This document shows, in pieces, positions 48,960 to 61,380 of a stretch of DNA of 64,000 nucleotides. This DNA comes from Epiperipatus broadwayi (lineage: Eukaryota > Onychophora > Udeonychophora > Euonychophora > Peripatidae): the NCBI GenBank assembly GCA_028023455.1, contig JAQFVV010006714.1, forward strand, positions 62,001 through 126,000, read 5' to 3'. The notes under the pieces were generated by a model, which was given only the letters and a program-made list of their open reading frames with translations, was not told where the DNA came from and ran no database searches. Position 1 is the first letter of the stretch; each line of letters starts with the position of its first letter. The translations under genes and the position numbers were made by a program.

Positions 48960-50160
48960 TTAATTATTACAGAAACATCATAATGGAACCTGTAGAGATT
49001 TCAATTAGATGGAATCACTAATGGCTTTATTAAGTTCTTCAATTTTGACACTGTTACCATAGATTCAACAGTCATTAACTATATGGTTCATAGTTTGTGT
49101 TAGCTCACATTTGCATAGATCAGAGACTCATAAATTCCATTTATGAAACAGATGAATGCAATGACCATTGTTCCAATCTATTAATGAGCCTCCAGTTGTG
49201 TCTAGAAAGATCAAATCCAGATTGTGTTTCATGTCGAATCTGAAAAAATAAATTTCTTTGAACATCATAAAAATTCCATGTTTTATGCCATAATTCTTTA
49301 ATTGTAGATTCTTGGTTTAACATTCAAATGCAGTTCTTGATTCGATATAAGTATTGAGTGATTAAGTATATTTTGAGTTATTGGTAAGTCTGAACTGCTT
49401 AATACTTTATACATTTTCTATGAAGCAGCTTGTCTTTTGATATCTGATGAAGAAATATGTGAAAAAACAGGAAGCCACTGTGAAGAAGTACATTTGAGTG
49501 TAGCAGTAATATATCTTATCATAATATTTAATTGAATATCCAGAAGTTTAGAGTATAAAGTTTTTTCTTCCAAACAGGAGTATCACATTAACTACAAGAA
49601 TATGCTAATGCTAAAGAAAGTGTTTTTAAAAGTATTTGCATCATAATATCAAATAATGCCAGCCAGCTTTCCAACAAAGTTATTACTAAAATTAATTTTG
49701 TTCTAACCTTAGCTAAATAACGAAAATTAGTTAGGCTATGATTCAAAGTTGTTTACAAATAGCAAATGATTATATTCAAATTATGAGATGATTCTTTATT
49801 ATTTAGATAAAAAATTGAGTGACTGTCTGTATTGAATTAGGAATTAGATTCCAATCTTTTCATATCTTTATTGAAAAACTTTTCCATTTCAGGAAAGAGT
49901 CCTTTGTGAGAAATCAAAGTAATATTATAAGCATATATGAATTTCCTGCATTCTGGTTTTGAAAGATCACTGATGAATATATTAAATAAAGTAGATATGA
50001 TAATATCCTGAAAAAGACTGTTCTGTAAATTTTTGAATCTACTCTGATTATCATTTAATTAATACACAAAATACAGATTGAAATAAGTATTATGGTTATA
50101 TTTTATAAATAAATAAAAATATTTTTTTTGATTCTACAATTTAAAGCATAAGCATTATGA
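48960..50160 (-). pseudogene. Jockey/CR1-type LINE reverse transcriptase, C-terminal half
   Basis: Read on the minus strand from about 50060 downwards: LFNIFISDLSKPECRKFIYA, then YAYN where relatives have YADD (both catalytic Asp lost), then PVWKKKLYTLNFW, the open frame 49323-49141 with QSGFDLSRHNWRLINR, and finally CKCELTQTMNHIVNDC near 49110-49060. This block order is typical of the C-terminus of Jockey-like and related LINEs. Upstream coding traces may continue beyond a foldback (50166-50324) to about 50950. Several stops and frameshifts. Confidence 0.8.
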
Positions 50161-50165
50161 AAAAT

Positions 50166-50324
50166 TGTGGAAGTCAACTATCCTTGACACATGTGCTATA
50201 AAATAGACATGCATTTTACCATTAATAAATGTTTTAAAAGCATAAGTGGATGCTTTTAAAATATTTATTGATGGGAAAGTGTGGATTTATTTTATAGCAC
50301 AACAGTTGACTTCCACAATATCAA
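50166..50324. repeat. Foldback repeat inside the Jockey-type LINE region
   Basis: Arms begin ATTGTGGAAGTCAAC and close on a loop near 50240, with some mismatches. It separates recognisable LINE sequence from weaker upstream traces. Confidence 0.75.
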
Positions 50325-51056
50325 TTATTAAATTTAAAGCATTAATAACTTAATAAAACCATGATTTTTTTTAGTATTTTTTAATTCCTGAAAATTTAAC
50401 AGTCAAATGCCAAAACCCATGAATAAAGCCTTACTTTTGGAAAATTTCCTTATTAATTGACGTACAACTTCAATATCCTTAAATAATTTAGAAAGTAATA
50501 GAATCTTTTTATGCAAGACAAAAGTTTATACAAAGAGTTATTTTGATGAAATTTTCATAAAAGGGGTAGGAGTATTGATTTCTTTTTCTCAATTTCATAA
50601 TAACTTTCCTTTTCTTTTAGATTTCTGTTATGAATAGAAATGTCAGTCTTGAAGATTATCTCTGTAATAAGAATAAAATATTTTCCTACTTATTTATAAG
50701 TGAGACAAGAACTAATGAGATTCTTAATAATATCAACAAATAAAACTCTCTTAAAATAAATCTTCCTTAAAGAAAGAAGCACTGGATCTTTTTCAATAGG
50801 AGCAAAGATTAGAAACATGTTGTAATTTGACTAAAGATTCTTTAAGATTTAGTTACATATATTTGATGAATGATGGTTATTGATCTTTTGAAATTTTAAC
50901 CAGTTAGTAATACTATATAAGTAAGCAATTTGTGTTGATTAGAAAAGGAAATCTTAATATGCATTAAATGTCAAAAGTTAAGTAGGCTTACAACAATTTG
51001 TAAAACACTGAGGTCTTCCAAATTCTTACTGAGCTTCACTGATAAGTATGATATTA
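50325..51056. other. Spacer, possibly upstream LINE remnant
   Basis: Minus-strand sequence shows weak, broken coding character only. No motif I can name. Confidence 0.3.
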
Positions 51057-51064
51057 GTTTAAAG

Positions 51065-51518
51065 CAAGAGTGTCCAACCTGCAGCCAGCAGACCTCATGG
51101 GGCTCATGATGGTTATGAATGTGGCCAACACAAAATAAGATTTTTTTGTGATTACATGTCACAATGTGACTAAAACAAGCATATGTATGCTCTCAAATAT
51201 AATTCAAATTCCCACTAGTTATATGTTGCTCTTTTTTTTTTATTTTTATAACAAATAAAAAAACCATTGATGCCATTTTATTACTTAGATATGTATTTTC
51301 TATATTAGCCTACTCAATGATTTCAAAAGACTCTGAATGGACTACTGTATAATTAGGATTATTATGTAAGGATGTTTTAGTTCATTTATGATAATGAGTC
51401 TCACAAACACTATGTAAGGACCTTTTTTATAATTATAAGGTGTTGGTACTATGTGGCCCAAAACAACTCTTCTTTTTTCAATGTGACCCAGAAATTCCAA
51501 AAGATTGGACATTCCTTG
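51065..51518. mobile_element. Non-autonomous hAT element (454 bp)
   Basis: Terminal inverted repeats CAAGAGTGTCCAACCT and, at the other end read inverted, CAAGGAATGTCCAATCT. Subterminal GCAGCC and GTGGCCC blocks fit the hAT pattern. Flanks GTTTAAAG (51057-51064) and GTTTAAAA (51518-51525) agree at 7 of 8 bases if one G is shared with the end. No transposase; the minus frames at 50971-51162 and 51342-51530 overlap the element and are not genes. Confidence 0.8.
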
Positions 51519-51525
51519 TTTAAAA

Positions 51526-52335
51526 CTCAACTTAGGTTTTTATCCTATTAAGAGAGCATAATATTTTTATTAAATATGAATATTTATCTGAGAAAAAAAA
51601 TCAAATGGTTAATTTTTGTGACATTCATATGTTTAATCCCTTTAAAATAAGAACTTGAAGACTGTGAACAATATCATTTAAGCATAATAACCTTAACTTA
51701 CACGATCGAGAATTATGACCCGATTTTTCTAACCCAGATGATATTAGTACAAAGATATGGTTTTTTTATTGTGTCAGAATGCATCTGATTAAAATATTTT
51801 TATATAAGGAATAATTTTGCTGTTTATACATGTTGGGTGATAATTTATTCCTCTCTTATCATTATATTTATTGCAGTCAGTTGATTCTACAAACAAATAA
51901 TTATATGAACCACTTTAGTAAGGCTTTTACTTACACATTTGAAATTTACTTTTTATTTGGCATTAAATTTTTATATGAGATAACAATAACACAGTAGTGT
52001 AATGTTAACAAATAAACCAGAAACAACTATATTATTTTCAATGTAGTTGATGCAATTCTGCATCGTAAAATATATCATAAGCCTGCTGAAACTGGTAATG
52101 AAAATAATTGAATACCATATAATTCTGCTGCAAGTAACTCATTGAAATGATTTATAACAACCAATAATACAATTTTCTTTTTAAAAAATGTTTTGTTTAT
52201 GTTGCAGAATATTAACTAAAGATGGCAGCAAAGAAAAAAATTAATATCCTTATTGTAGAAATTAAAATCACCATTTACTGAATAGCATTATTTAGAAGAT
52301 AGTATTTTAATAATTTAGAAATCAATTTATTTTTG
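51526..52335. other. AT-rich spacer
   Basis: No recognised feature. Confidence 0.4.
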
Positions 52336-53955
52336 TTGTATTTATATATTGGACTATTTTCATCATCTAATGTAAGTATTGAATATCTTTAGAAAAATTT
52401 AACTTTATATCAATATTCCAAATACATTCAACTCTTAGTAATAGCACACAGTTTAGGATAGATACAATATTTTTAGAGGTATTATTCTCCCCTTTTCTTC
52501 AAATGTTACTGGTCTGACCAGTGGCAGTATTAACATGGGAATTGCACCTGGAGCTTTAGATTTTTGAATATTGAATTTTAGGGTAACACTCTAACCAACT
52601 GAATCATCCTGCTAATGGAAACAGTCAATAGAAATTTTATATACTTATCTATGAGGTTCCTCCTGATTTCTCCACTTTTTCCTAAGAGCAAAGTTGATTA
52701 GTGGTTTCCATACATTATGTATAATCACACTAGGTTGACTTATGGGGTTGGTTCACCATTGTTATATGAGCAGCTTCTTTAATTTTTTTCTTTGTACTTT
52801 TTCTTCTCTGTTCAATATTTTTGTATTTTCTAATTGAACATATGTTCACTGGTAAATAGTCTGCTACCTTAGACACATCTGTTTTTCTCTTCTAATCATC
52901 AGTTTGTGTTCTTGTAAAAAGTTTTTCAACGAAATAACAGGTCTCACCAATACACCTTTTTCCACATTCATGTGGCATTTTAAAGATACAGCTTTTTTCC
53001 AGCATTTCAAGTTTATGCTTTGTAGATATTAGAATTTCTTGTAGAATCATACAGCTCTGGAAAGCTGCTCTTATATTATACTGATTACAGATTTTTTTAA
53101 ATTTGTCTGCTATTTTTGGTATGTATGGCTACACTATAATACAATAATTGTTTTTTTCTTTTGATGGTTCTTTTTGTTGTCTATTTAAGGTTTTCTTAAT
53201 ACAACTAATGGATAATCATTTTTCATTACAGTTTTTTCTATATACATATTTTCTTTTTTCAAATCACTAGTTTCTGAACGAACTTCTTTTGTTCTATTCC
53301 ATAGTGATAATATAACTCTATGTTATGTGTTTCTGGTATGATTGGATGTATAGGCTAAGTATTTTCCCCTATGTGTGGATTTTCTGTAAACTATAGTTTT
53401 GGTTTTACCATGAGGGAGTCTTATCATACTAACATCTAAGAATACCAATTTTTGTTTTTGTTCTGATTCTATTGTGAATTTAATTGAAGGTGATATGTTG
53501 TTGATGTGTTTCCAAAAATTTAAAGAAGCTATTCACATGACAATAGTAAATAACCCCATAAATCAACCTAGTGTAATGTATGGAAACCACTAAGCAACTT
53601 TGCTCTTAGAAAAAAGTGGAGAAATAAGAAGGAACCTCATAGATAAGTATATAAAATATCTACTGACTGTTGCCCTTGGAAAGATGGTTCAGTTGGTTAG
53701 AGTGTTTTCTTAAATTTCAATATTCAAGAACCTAAGGGTCTGTGTTCAATTTTTATGCTAGTTATGTCATTAGTCAGACAAGCAACAACTGAAGAAGAGA
53801 TGAGGATAATATCTCTTGACATGTTGTGCATATATTAATCTGTGTTCTATTACTAGCAGTTGAATATAATTGGAATATTTAAATAAAGTTAATTTTTTCT
53901 AAAGACATTCAATACTTATATTAGATAATGGAAATAGACCAATATATAAATACAA
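52336..53955 (-). mobile_element. Penelope-like element remnant with inverted arms
   Basis: Arms of about 410 bp (52336 to about 52755, and about 53545-53955) are inverted. The centre encodes a GIY-YIG remnant on the minus strand. Each arm carries, in the element's 3' direction, a tRNA-like A-box-like TTCAGTTGGTTAGAG and a weak B-box-like block, then a GAAGAAG...hairpin motif. Inverted partial copies around coding sequence are typical of Penelope-like insertions. Confidence 0.75.
52745..53230 (-). pseudogene. Penelope-like GIY-YIG region
   Basis: On the minus strand: YPLVVLRK, then PYIPKIADKFKKIC, NIRAAF, KMPHECGKRCIGET (about 52980-52940) and FTRTQT. The IPY..K..KI...Y.I pattern followed by a C..C...IGET block is characteristic of the linker and GIY-YIG endonuclease of Penelope-like elements. 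The upstream reverse transcriptase is missing. The first Tyr of the IGET block is Cys here. Stops are present. Confidence 0.75.
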
Positions 53956-54504
53956 TTAAAATACTATCATCACTACTCTTCAGGAAAATACAATTTATTT
54001 TATTTTTAAAACCGTATTTGGGAAGCAATAAAATTGTAAATGCTTTGTTCAACTGTATACCAAGTGGTTTACAAAGACTGAAAAACACAAATGTAGAAAT
54101 TTATAATAAATGATAAATCATAAAAAGTACAATTTGGTATTAAATTTTTGATCCCGTTAGACATAAAATTAAAACACTATATTGGAAATGCTTTAACTTT
54201 CTTTATACCAGAAATGCTTATTAATATTTAGAATGAAATCATTTACTTATTGCTTGAAATTTTATGTATTATCAATATTTGCAAATGAAAGTCACTGAAT
54301 TCTGATTTAGAAAAGTATTTTTGGTCTGTAATTGTGTAATTTAGACAAAAATTTACTAAGCTGCAATTTTCTTGAAAATAATAATTTTTTGGAAAAAAAT
54401 ATATTAAGACACATTACAGGCTAAATTATAGTGGAAATGTGGAATCTGATCATCAGTTAATAGTTAGCAAACTGATATTACCATATTATATGATCTAGCA
54501 TAAT
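53956..54504. other. AT-rich spacer
   Basis: The 61-codon frame at 53928 begins inside the Penelope arm and is low-complexity. Nothing else recognised. Confidence 0.4.
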
Positions 54505-54987
54505 ATACATATAGTGAGTTTTGCCTGTTTAACAACAGTTATACACAAGCATAAGAAGTGGTGGTCATGTGATGTTTATTGGCTTAAAACTAATCCTGCC
54601 TAATAGGATAGTGGTGGCTATGGTTATTAAAGAACCAAAGACACCAAAATGTATGGGTACTGAATTGGCTTCAGACCCATATGACTATATAAGCTAATGG
54701 GCTTGGATTGAAAACATTAAAGTGTTTTCAATTTAAGACTCATAGTTTTGTAGTTAAATGGAGATAAAAGGTGATTGCTGGAGAGTTGCATTAGATCCTA
54801 AGATCTAGGTGCAGTGCTCTCAGATCCAAGGCTGCTCACTAATGAAGGCCACAAGCCAGAAACTAGTCTGGGGATATTGGATGAGTAGGCACTAGATGGG
54901 GATTTTATGCACAAGCCTTCTGGCATCCATTGATTACTGTAGCTTGCTGTGTGTGGCAATACATATAGCGAGTTTTGCCTGTTTTAA
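54505..54987 (+). mobile_element. Family B hammerhead-bearing repeat, locus 5 (single orientation)
   Basis: About 1.05 monomers in plus orientation. The first and last roughly 25 bp (CATATAG.GAGTTTTGCCTG) are the same sequence, as expected for slightly more than one unit of a tandem or circular template. The hammerhead-like block at 54833-54874 has one core change (CTAATGA). Unlike the other loci it has no inverted partner, and no clear target duplication. Confidence 0.8.
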
Positions 54988-57300
54988 TATAGTTTGTAGT
55001 TTGTCAATATAGTTCCCACTTGTAACACAGCATTGTACATTTGTTTTTTTTTACATCTTTGAAATGATATATTTTTAATGACATAATATGTTAATTGTTC
55101 ACAATAATATATATATTATTTTTATTTATTAAATACAAATAAAATGTAAACTGTAATTAATATCTATTTGGGGTGGTGGACAATACTCATATTATTTATT
55201 GTAATAAAGTTAAATAATAAATAAGTAATCAAATGATTAGTTACTCAGGAAGTCACATGATGTTTAATTAAGCAGTTGGGGTAAAAGATGAGCTTTAATT
55301 CGGTGATTTTTATTTTTTAGTTTATCATTCTACTATGATGCTGAAGTCCACAGGACTTTAATTATTATATTAGTTCATTCTTGTTTTTATATAAAATTTA
55401 CATAGGAATTTGCAGTAAGCTACATATCACTATATATTATAAATATACGTATTTGCTTTTAGTTATTATTAAATCACATTATGTATTTTCTACTTTGAAT
55501 GTAAAACTGCAAATATTAAATTCAATGAATTTTCATTTCAAGCATGTTGTGTGCATTATATGCTGGGGCCTGGTCATATAATGAAATAGCATATTTAACC
55601 TAATATGTTCACAGTTTGTTTTCAAATACAAATGGAATTTAGCAATTTTTTGCAAATAACTGAAGATTTTAAAGCAAATTTATAACTTTTTTTTGTCATA
55701 CCAGATAATAGTGTACTGCAACTCATCTCACTGTTGCTCAAATTATGTATCTAAAATAATACAAAGTTTTCAACAAATGGAAGATAATGATACTAATAGG
55801 TCATTGTTTGACCTTTTACTATTTTTCCATAGAAAAACCACATTTAGATTTTTATACTATCTCTGACCTGAATCATATTATAATTATTCTTGTTACAATA
55901 ATTTTGTAATTCTCTGTTTTAAAATTGTAATCGAAATAACTGCAACTCCCAATGTACTATATATAAACAGTCAAATATCAATAAATTATAAAAATAATAC
56001 GAGTGATAACATCTATTCTTTTAACTTTGATAATATTTAAGCATTAATTTTTTATCAGTGTTATAAACCAGACAATGAAATCTGTATACTAATTTTATGT
56101 AAATGATCAGAAGACACTATGACCATTCAAAATTGTAGTTGTATTTATTTTAAAAAATAATAAACGCATATATTTATATAAGCGGGGAAAAGTATATTTC
56201 TGTTCAAAACTTATTTATTTGTTTGCCTGTTTTTAAACAGATAAATATATAAATACCAATAAATATTTGTTTGTATGTATGTGAAATGGATATTATGTAT
56301 CATCCTCGGTGATATTAATTTTAAATAAAAACGTTTAATATTAGAACCTACTACAGTATCATAAAAAAGTGACTCAACTGTTACATCTGATTAAACCATT
56401 ACATTATTGTGTTAAAGCCTAAAACAGTTTTTCTATTTACGAGTGATGTGATAAAAACTCTTTATGTAAATGTACAGATGTAATGAATTTTATTTTATTA
56501 TATTATTGTGCCAGGCACGTTTGATGTGGCCAAGCACAAGCTAAGGTTAAAAGACTAAATGGCCTAAAATATTTAAATAGCCATTAAAGAGGGGAAGTTT
56601 ATACAGTTTATACTATTTATATAATTAAAATTTGTTATAAATTAAGAGAGAGAGAGAGCTGTGGCTATAGCGTAAACTCACACACACATATGATTAAAGC
56701 CAATGTTTAAAGACTTAGAAATATGTATTTGCAATTTTGATTTTTTTTTTTTTTTAATTTTTTAAAAAGAAAAAGATAACTCTAAAATGTATTTATAATT
56801 TGAAATATTTTTGTTTGTTGAAGAAACAGCTTTTATTTAACAAATTGTTATTCTCTATTTATATTTTTTGAGGGTCTACAAAAATTTAAAAAGGAAAATT
56901 TTAAATATTAATGTTGATTAAAAATATTTAAGAATAATTTCAGAATCGGGGTTTTAATGGTCATTTTCTCTTCAGTTGCATTTGAGCAAGTCATTGTCTT
57001 AAATTTAAGAAAAGCCTAAAGGCATTGTGACTTCCTGTCCTCGCTAAAATAATTTTAACAGGACAAAAGAGTTTAATTAGACTTGTGATAATGCTTAGAG
57101 AGAGGAATGTCAAGTTATATGAAACAATCTTTTAATTAAAACAGAAAAAACTTCGATTCTGATAATGAAATTAATCAAGAGTAAAAAGATGTTATCATTT
57201 CATTGTGATCTGAATGGAGATATAAAAAAAAATAAGAAAAAACTAATTGGAAATAAAATTATTAAAACAATTAGTAAAACCAATTCAATGAGATTTAATT
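54988..57300. other. AT-rich spacer
   Basis: No recognised feature; the 66-codon frame at 55381 is low-complexity and hydrophobic. A short (GA)n run lies at about 56646-56658. Confidence 0.45.
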
Positions 57301-57346
57301 AATTTTTGTGTATGGAGGTGGGATATCTGTTCTGAAATTGCGAGGG

Positions 57347-57428
57347 GGCAGTTGACTTTTGATTTTCAAAGAAGGCAGTTGACTTTTGCTTTTCAAAGAA
57401 GGCAGTCTAACTTTTTCTTGTCAAAGAG
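57347..57428. repeat. Minisatellite, three units of 27-28 bp
   Basis: Units begin GGCAGTTGACTTTTG (57347, 57374) and GGCAGTCTAACTTTT (57401), followed by a decayed fourth start near 57429. Confidence 0.85.
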
Positions 57429-58728
57429 AGCAATTCACGTTTGCAAATCTTATTGGGAAGCTAAGGTTATTCTGAAACACGCAAAGTCATGCAACAGTTT
57501 TCTAATACCTTGCTGTCATTGAAATAACTTAGGATCCTTAAACCAATAAAGGATGATTGATATCGTTAATATCCTGTTGAATATCCGTTCTCCAAATAGA
57601 AGATGCGAACCAAGCATTCACTTGCAGATAAAATGATCATGGAATAGAAGCCGACTTCAGCGCGTCTGTCCAGCTCCTCTCCTGCCATCCCAACAAAATG
57701 TGAACCCCAAGATTCAAGCACCTAGGAAATGTGGATCAATTCTATGAACTTATAACGCAGTCAAGTCCAGCCCTTGCCGCAGTAGATGAACGTATAGCCC
57801 ACTCAAAACCCATACAAGAATGAAGCGTATAGACTTTATCGGGTACACTATTTTTTTTGTGTTGATTTTATTTTAAATTTAATACCCTTTTCATAAACAT
57901 ATATTTCATGTTCATACGTACATAAGCACACCTGTATATAACTTGTTAATTTTTCCTTATTTGCGTAATGCATGTGTGTGAGTTTATTTATAATCCACAG
58001 ATCACTCTCTCACGTATAATTATTTGATTTATTTTCTTATTAAGAAAGACATTTTCCTTTATTTAATTTAATTATTGCTTTATTAAGTATTTCTTTATGA
58101 TTATGATTTTGTTGTATTAATAGGATTTATGTAGTGTAACATTTGTTTCGTATATCTAATCGATCTGGGAATGTATTCATATTATAAATGGTATGGGTAA
58201 TGGGTTAATAAAATATTTATATTATAATTCTAAAGTGACTACTGCCATAATTTTTCTTTATTCTCTTTGTCATTTACTTTCTCTAACCCCATATTAGTTA
58301 ATTATGCGAGTTTTCTGATCCCCATTATTTAACTGAGAAAGAGTACGCTGAGCTAGCAAATGGGAAATCCTCTTACCAGGTTTTGAATCTCTATTTAGCA
58401 TGAGGATACTTATTTATTATTTTTTTTATGAATAATTATTTATTGGCACACATGTCCTAATATCATTTGAACTTGCATATCCTTTCAGGAGGAGAGTTAA
58501 ATTTCCTTCTGGAAGTGGCGCGAGGGGTTGATTTAGAGTCATCCCCCAAAGGTATGTAAGAGTCAACCTTTCCATAAGTATCTTCTGTGTCCATAACACT
58601 GTTACGGTAGAGTTTTGAATCGCTTCTTACTTCGGCATGTCACCATATTTTCCCTCATGTTCAGTTTATGCACATGCTCATATCAACGGAGTAAAAGTTA
58701 ACCGGTATATTATATTTAAAAATTAGTA
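57429..58728. other. Less AT-rich block, then spacer
   Basis: 57600-57840 is clearly richer in G and C than the window average, but no frame is long or recognisable. It may be an old retroelement or an untranslated exon. 58480-58690 is similar, also unassigned. Confidence 0.35.
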
Positions 58729-58736
58729 TATTAGTG

Positions 58737-59191
58737 TAATGATCAGCAAACTATGGACCATGACATTGTTTTATCTGACCCATGGCATGCCCCACTGTTT
58801 GTTATGAAAATGCCTTGCTATAATTAACAAATGGTGCAAGAAATTATTTTTCAAATATATTTCAAATCAGAAATTGAAGTATGGTAATTTTTTGTAGAAA
58901 AACATAAAAATCATTTCAATTTCCTGAATAACATTTTTACATTAAAAATTGATTAAAGCTGAATGAAGAGATGATAGAAAGAAAATTATTTTTTATGAAA
59001 AATTTTAAAAGTTGCATGTACAGACAGTAAAAAATATCAAAAATATCATAAAGATCTTAATTATTTTATAATTTCATAAACGTATTCAAAAAATTAAGTT
59101 TTCATACAACCTGTAGTGATTAAATGCAATGTCGAAGAGATTCTTAAAATTTGTTATTTGGCCTTTCAAAGAAAAAGTTTATCAATTCCTG
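58737..59191. mobile_element. Non-autonomous hAT element (455 bp)
   Basis: The left end contains GATCAGCAAACTATGG and the right end TTTGGCCTTTCAAAGAAAAA with AGTTTATCAATTCCTG, the arrangement of hAT termini of the CAGNGGTCRGCAAACT type. Flanking octamers TATTAGTG (58729-58736) and TACTAATG (59192-59199) match at 6 of 8 bases. No transposase. Confidence 0.75.
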
Positions 59192-59199
59192 TACTAATG

Positions 59200-60439
59200 G
59201 ATACATTTAAGTAAAGCAAAAATATTTTAAAACTTGCTTTAAAATCTTTACTGTAATTTTAAAAATAAACTTAGAAATATTCCCATCTTACTTTAACATG
59301 TTTAATGATACTTTATTTTACACTATTAAAATAAAATATATCATATTTGGATATTTATATGCATTAGCACCTCTCAATAATGATAAGTTAAAAACCAGAC
59401 TTATATTTCATTAATTATTTTATTAATACAATTATGTTTCAATTAAATTAAAATATTTAGAAACGAATTTTTTTTAAAAATGTTTGGCTTCCTTAATACG
59501 CAACTGTATAGCAGTGAAACAAAAGCAAAAATATATAATATTCATTCATAATTCAATTAATCTATTTACTTACAAAATAACAGCATATAACTGATTGCAG
59601 ATTGTACATTAAAATAGTAAAGAAAATATAAATAAAGAAAATAAATTTAAATTAATCAATAATGACATTTAAATTTAAGAATATTGCAAAATTGCTTATT
59701 ATCAAAATTAAAATAATTAGTACTAGTAAAAGTCTAATTAAATAAAGAGAAGTAGTCTGAATTAAGGAAAACATTTAAGAATATTGGAACAATAAACTTT
59801 AATATAACAGTCAATGCATACCAAGTATCATGCTCATAAAACCTAACTAAAATAGTTGAAATTACATCTGATAAAATAATCTATTGATTTATGATTTTGT
59901 AAAGATATTTAAGATCTCTATATTTTCATCAAGAAAAAAGATGAAGAACAACTTTATTTTCCAGAAAAAATATATTTGGAATAATTATTAAACACTCATT
60001 GTAATAAATTATAGATTTGTTTAGAATTTGAATTATTGAATATTCAATGATGAGAAGAACTAATGACAAAAATAATTTATAATGGTAAATAAATATATTT
60101 GTTGTATTATTAACTTGGTTTAATCATTACTATTTGTCATTTAAATTTATTTTTGACTTTTTTTATCACATATACTAGGTGCAGATACTATTTATGAGAA
60201 GGTACCCAACAATAACTGGAATCATTCTCTGGTTTGTGCAGCTGTTGTAGTATATACTTCTGCTGTTACACACTTTTTGCAGGAATCCTTCTGCATTGCT
60301 ATGCCAAATGAAATCACTGTGTCAAATTATGGTGCTACAGAGCACATTTTTTGTTAAGTGTGTTTCGTGTATTTGTCTATTTTTATAATGATTGGAAAGT
60401 TTGAGCAATGTGAAATTCTGATTTTGTTTACAAAAAACA
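59200..60439. other. AT-rich spacer
   Basis: No feature recognised to about 60170. From there to 60439 may belong to the mariner relic's 5' part. Confidence 0.4.
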
Positions 60440-61020
60440 GTAGGGAAAACAGTTGTAGTGCTTGAAACAAACTACAAGCAAGCTGAACCTGAAAAAACAC
60501 AAGCTTATGAATGGTTTAATTGAAATGTTAATTTCATCCTAAAAACCATTGCAAGTCCAAAGTCAAAACAATGCTGATTTTTTTTTTGTTTCTTTGATGT
60601 AAACAGCAATTTTCTCTCAGATTTAGTTCATAATAGTCAGGAATTTTATCTGCAAATTTCAAAACATTATGTAATAAAATGTAAGCATCCCATTTTCTGG
60701 CACAGAAATGAGTGCAAGTTTCACCATGACAAAGTGTCATCTCTTAAAGTCTTGAATGTGAAATACTTTTTAATTAAATTCATAATGATGCAGTTTATCT
60801 ATCAGCCATATTTATTTAATCTCACTTGGTACAATTTTTTTATCTTTCTAATGAAAAAATGTCTCAATTTTTTTTGTGTGGACTTAGAAATGGTGAAAAA
60901 AAATGCCACAGGCATTAAAAAGAATCACTTTGCAAGTGTTTCCAGACAACTTTGAAGATTGAAAAACACATTTATCCCGTGTACTGTATCAAATTGATAG
61001 TAATTTGAAGGTGATTAAAT
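60440..61020 (+). pseudogene. Mariner-type transposase relic
   Basis: In order on the plus strand: KSKVKTMLI (about 60552), FHHDK, which aligns with the HHDNAP block, then PYLFNLTWYNFFIF where mariner transposases have PYSPDLAPCDFFLF (both catalytic-region Asp are Asn here), DLEMVKKNATGIKK, and FEGD near the C-terminus. Frameshifts and stops split it; the open frame 60734-60955 is its longest piece. The terminal inverted repeats are not clear. The antisense frame at 60534-60740 is a shadow. Confidence 0.8.
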
Positions 61021-61284
61021 TTATAACACTTAAAAATAAATAAATAATCTTTTATCATTAAATTCCAGTTACTTTCGAGTATCTCCTTGTGGGTATCACA
61101 AAAATATTATATATACCATCACAGTAAATTGTCATTAAACAAGTAATATGATACTATATAAATTACTGCCACTATATTATTGTGAGGAGTGTATATTTTT
61201 AATTCTAGTGTGGATAATTAAATGGAAGCTTAAATGGAAAAAAATGTTTTGTTTATCGTTTGATATTATAATTGCTAAGAATTG

Positions 61285-61380
61285 CGCTATAAGCGTTGGT
61301 GGACGAGTGGTTAGCACAGCAGCCTTACAAGCGGTTGTCCCGGGTTCGCTTCCCGGCTGATGCTTTGACACATTAAAAAA
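61285..61380 (+). mobile_element. tRNA-Val-like SINE copy
   Basis: tRNA-like body 61293-61363: GCGTTGG acceptor strand, A-box-like TGGACGAGTGGTTAGC, loop CCTTACAA with UAC anticodon, B-box GGGTTCGCTTCCC, CTGATGC acceptor strand, then TTTGACAC and an A tail. No clear target duplication. The overlapping frames at 61148-61371 are not genes. Confidence 0.8.
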
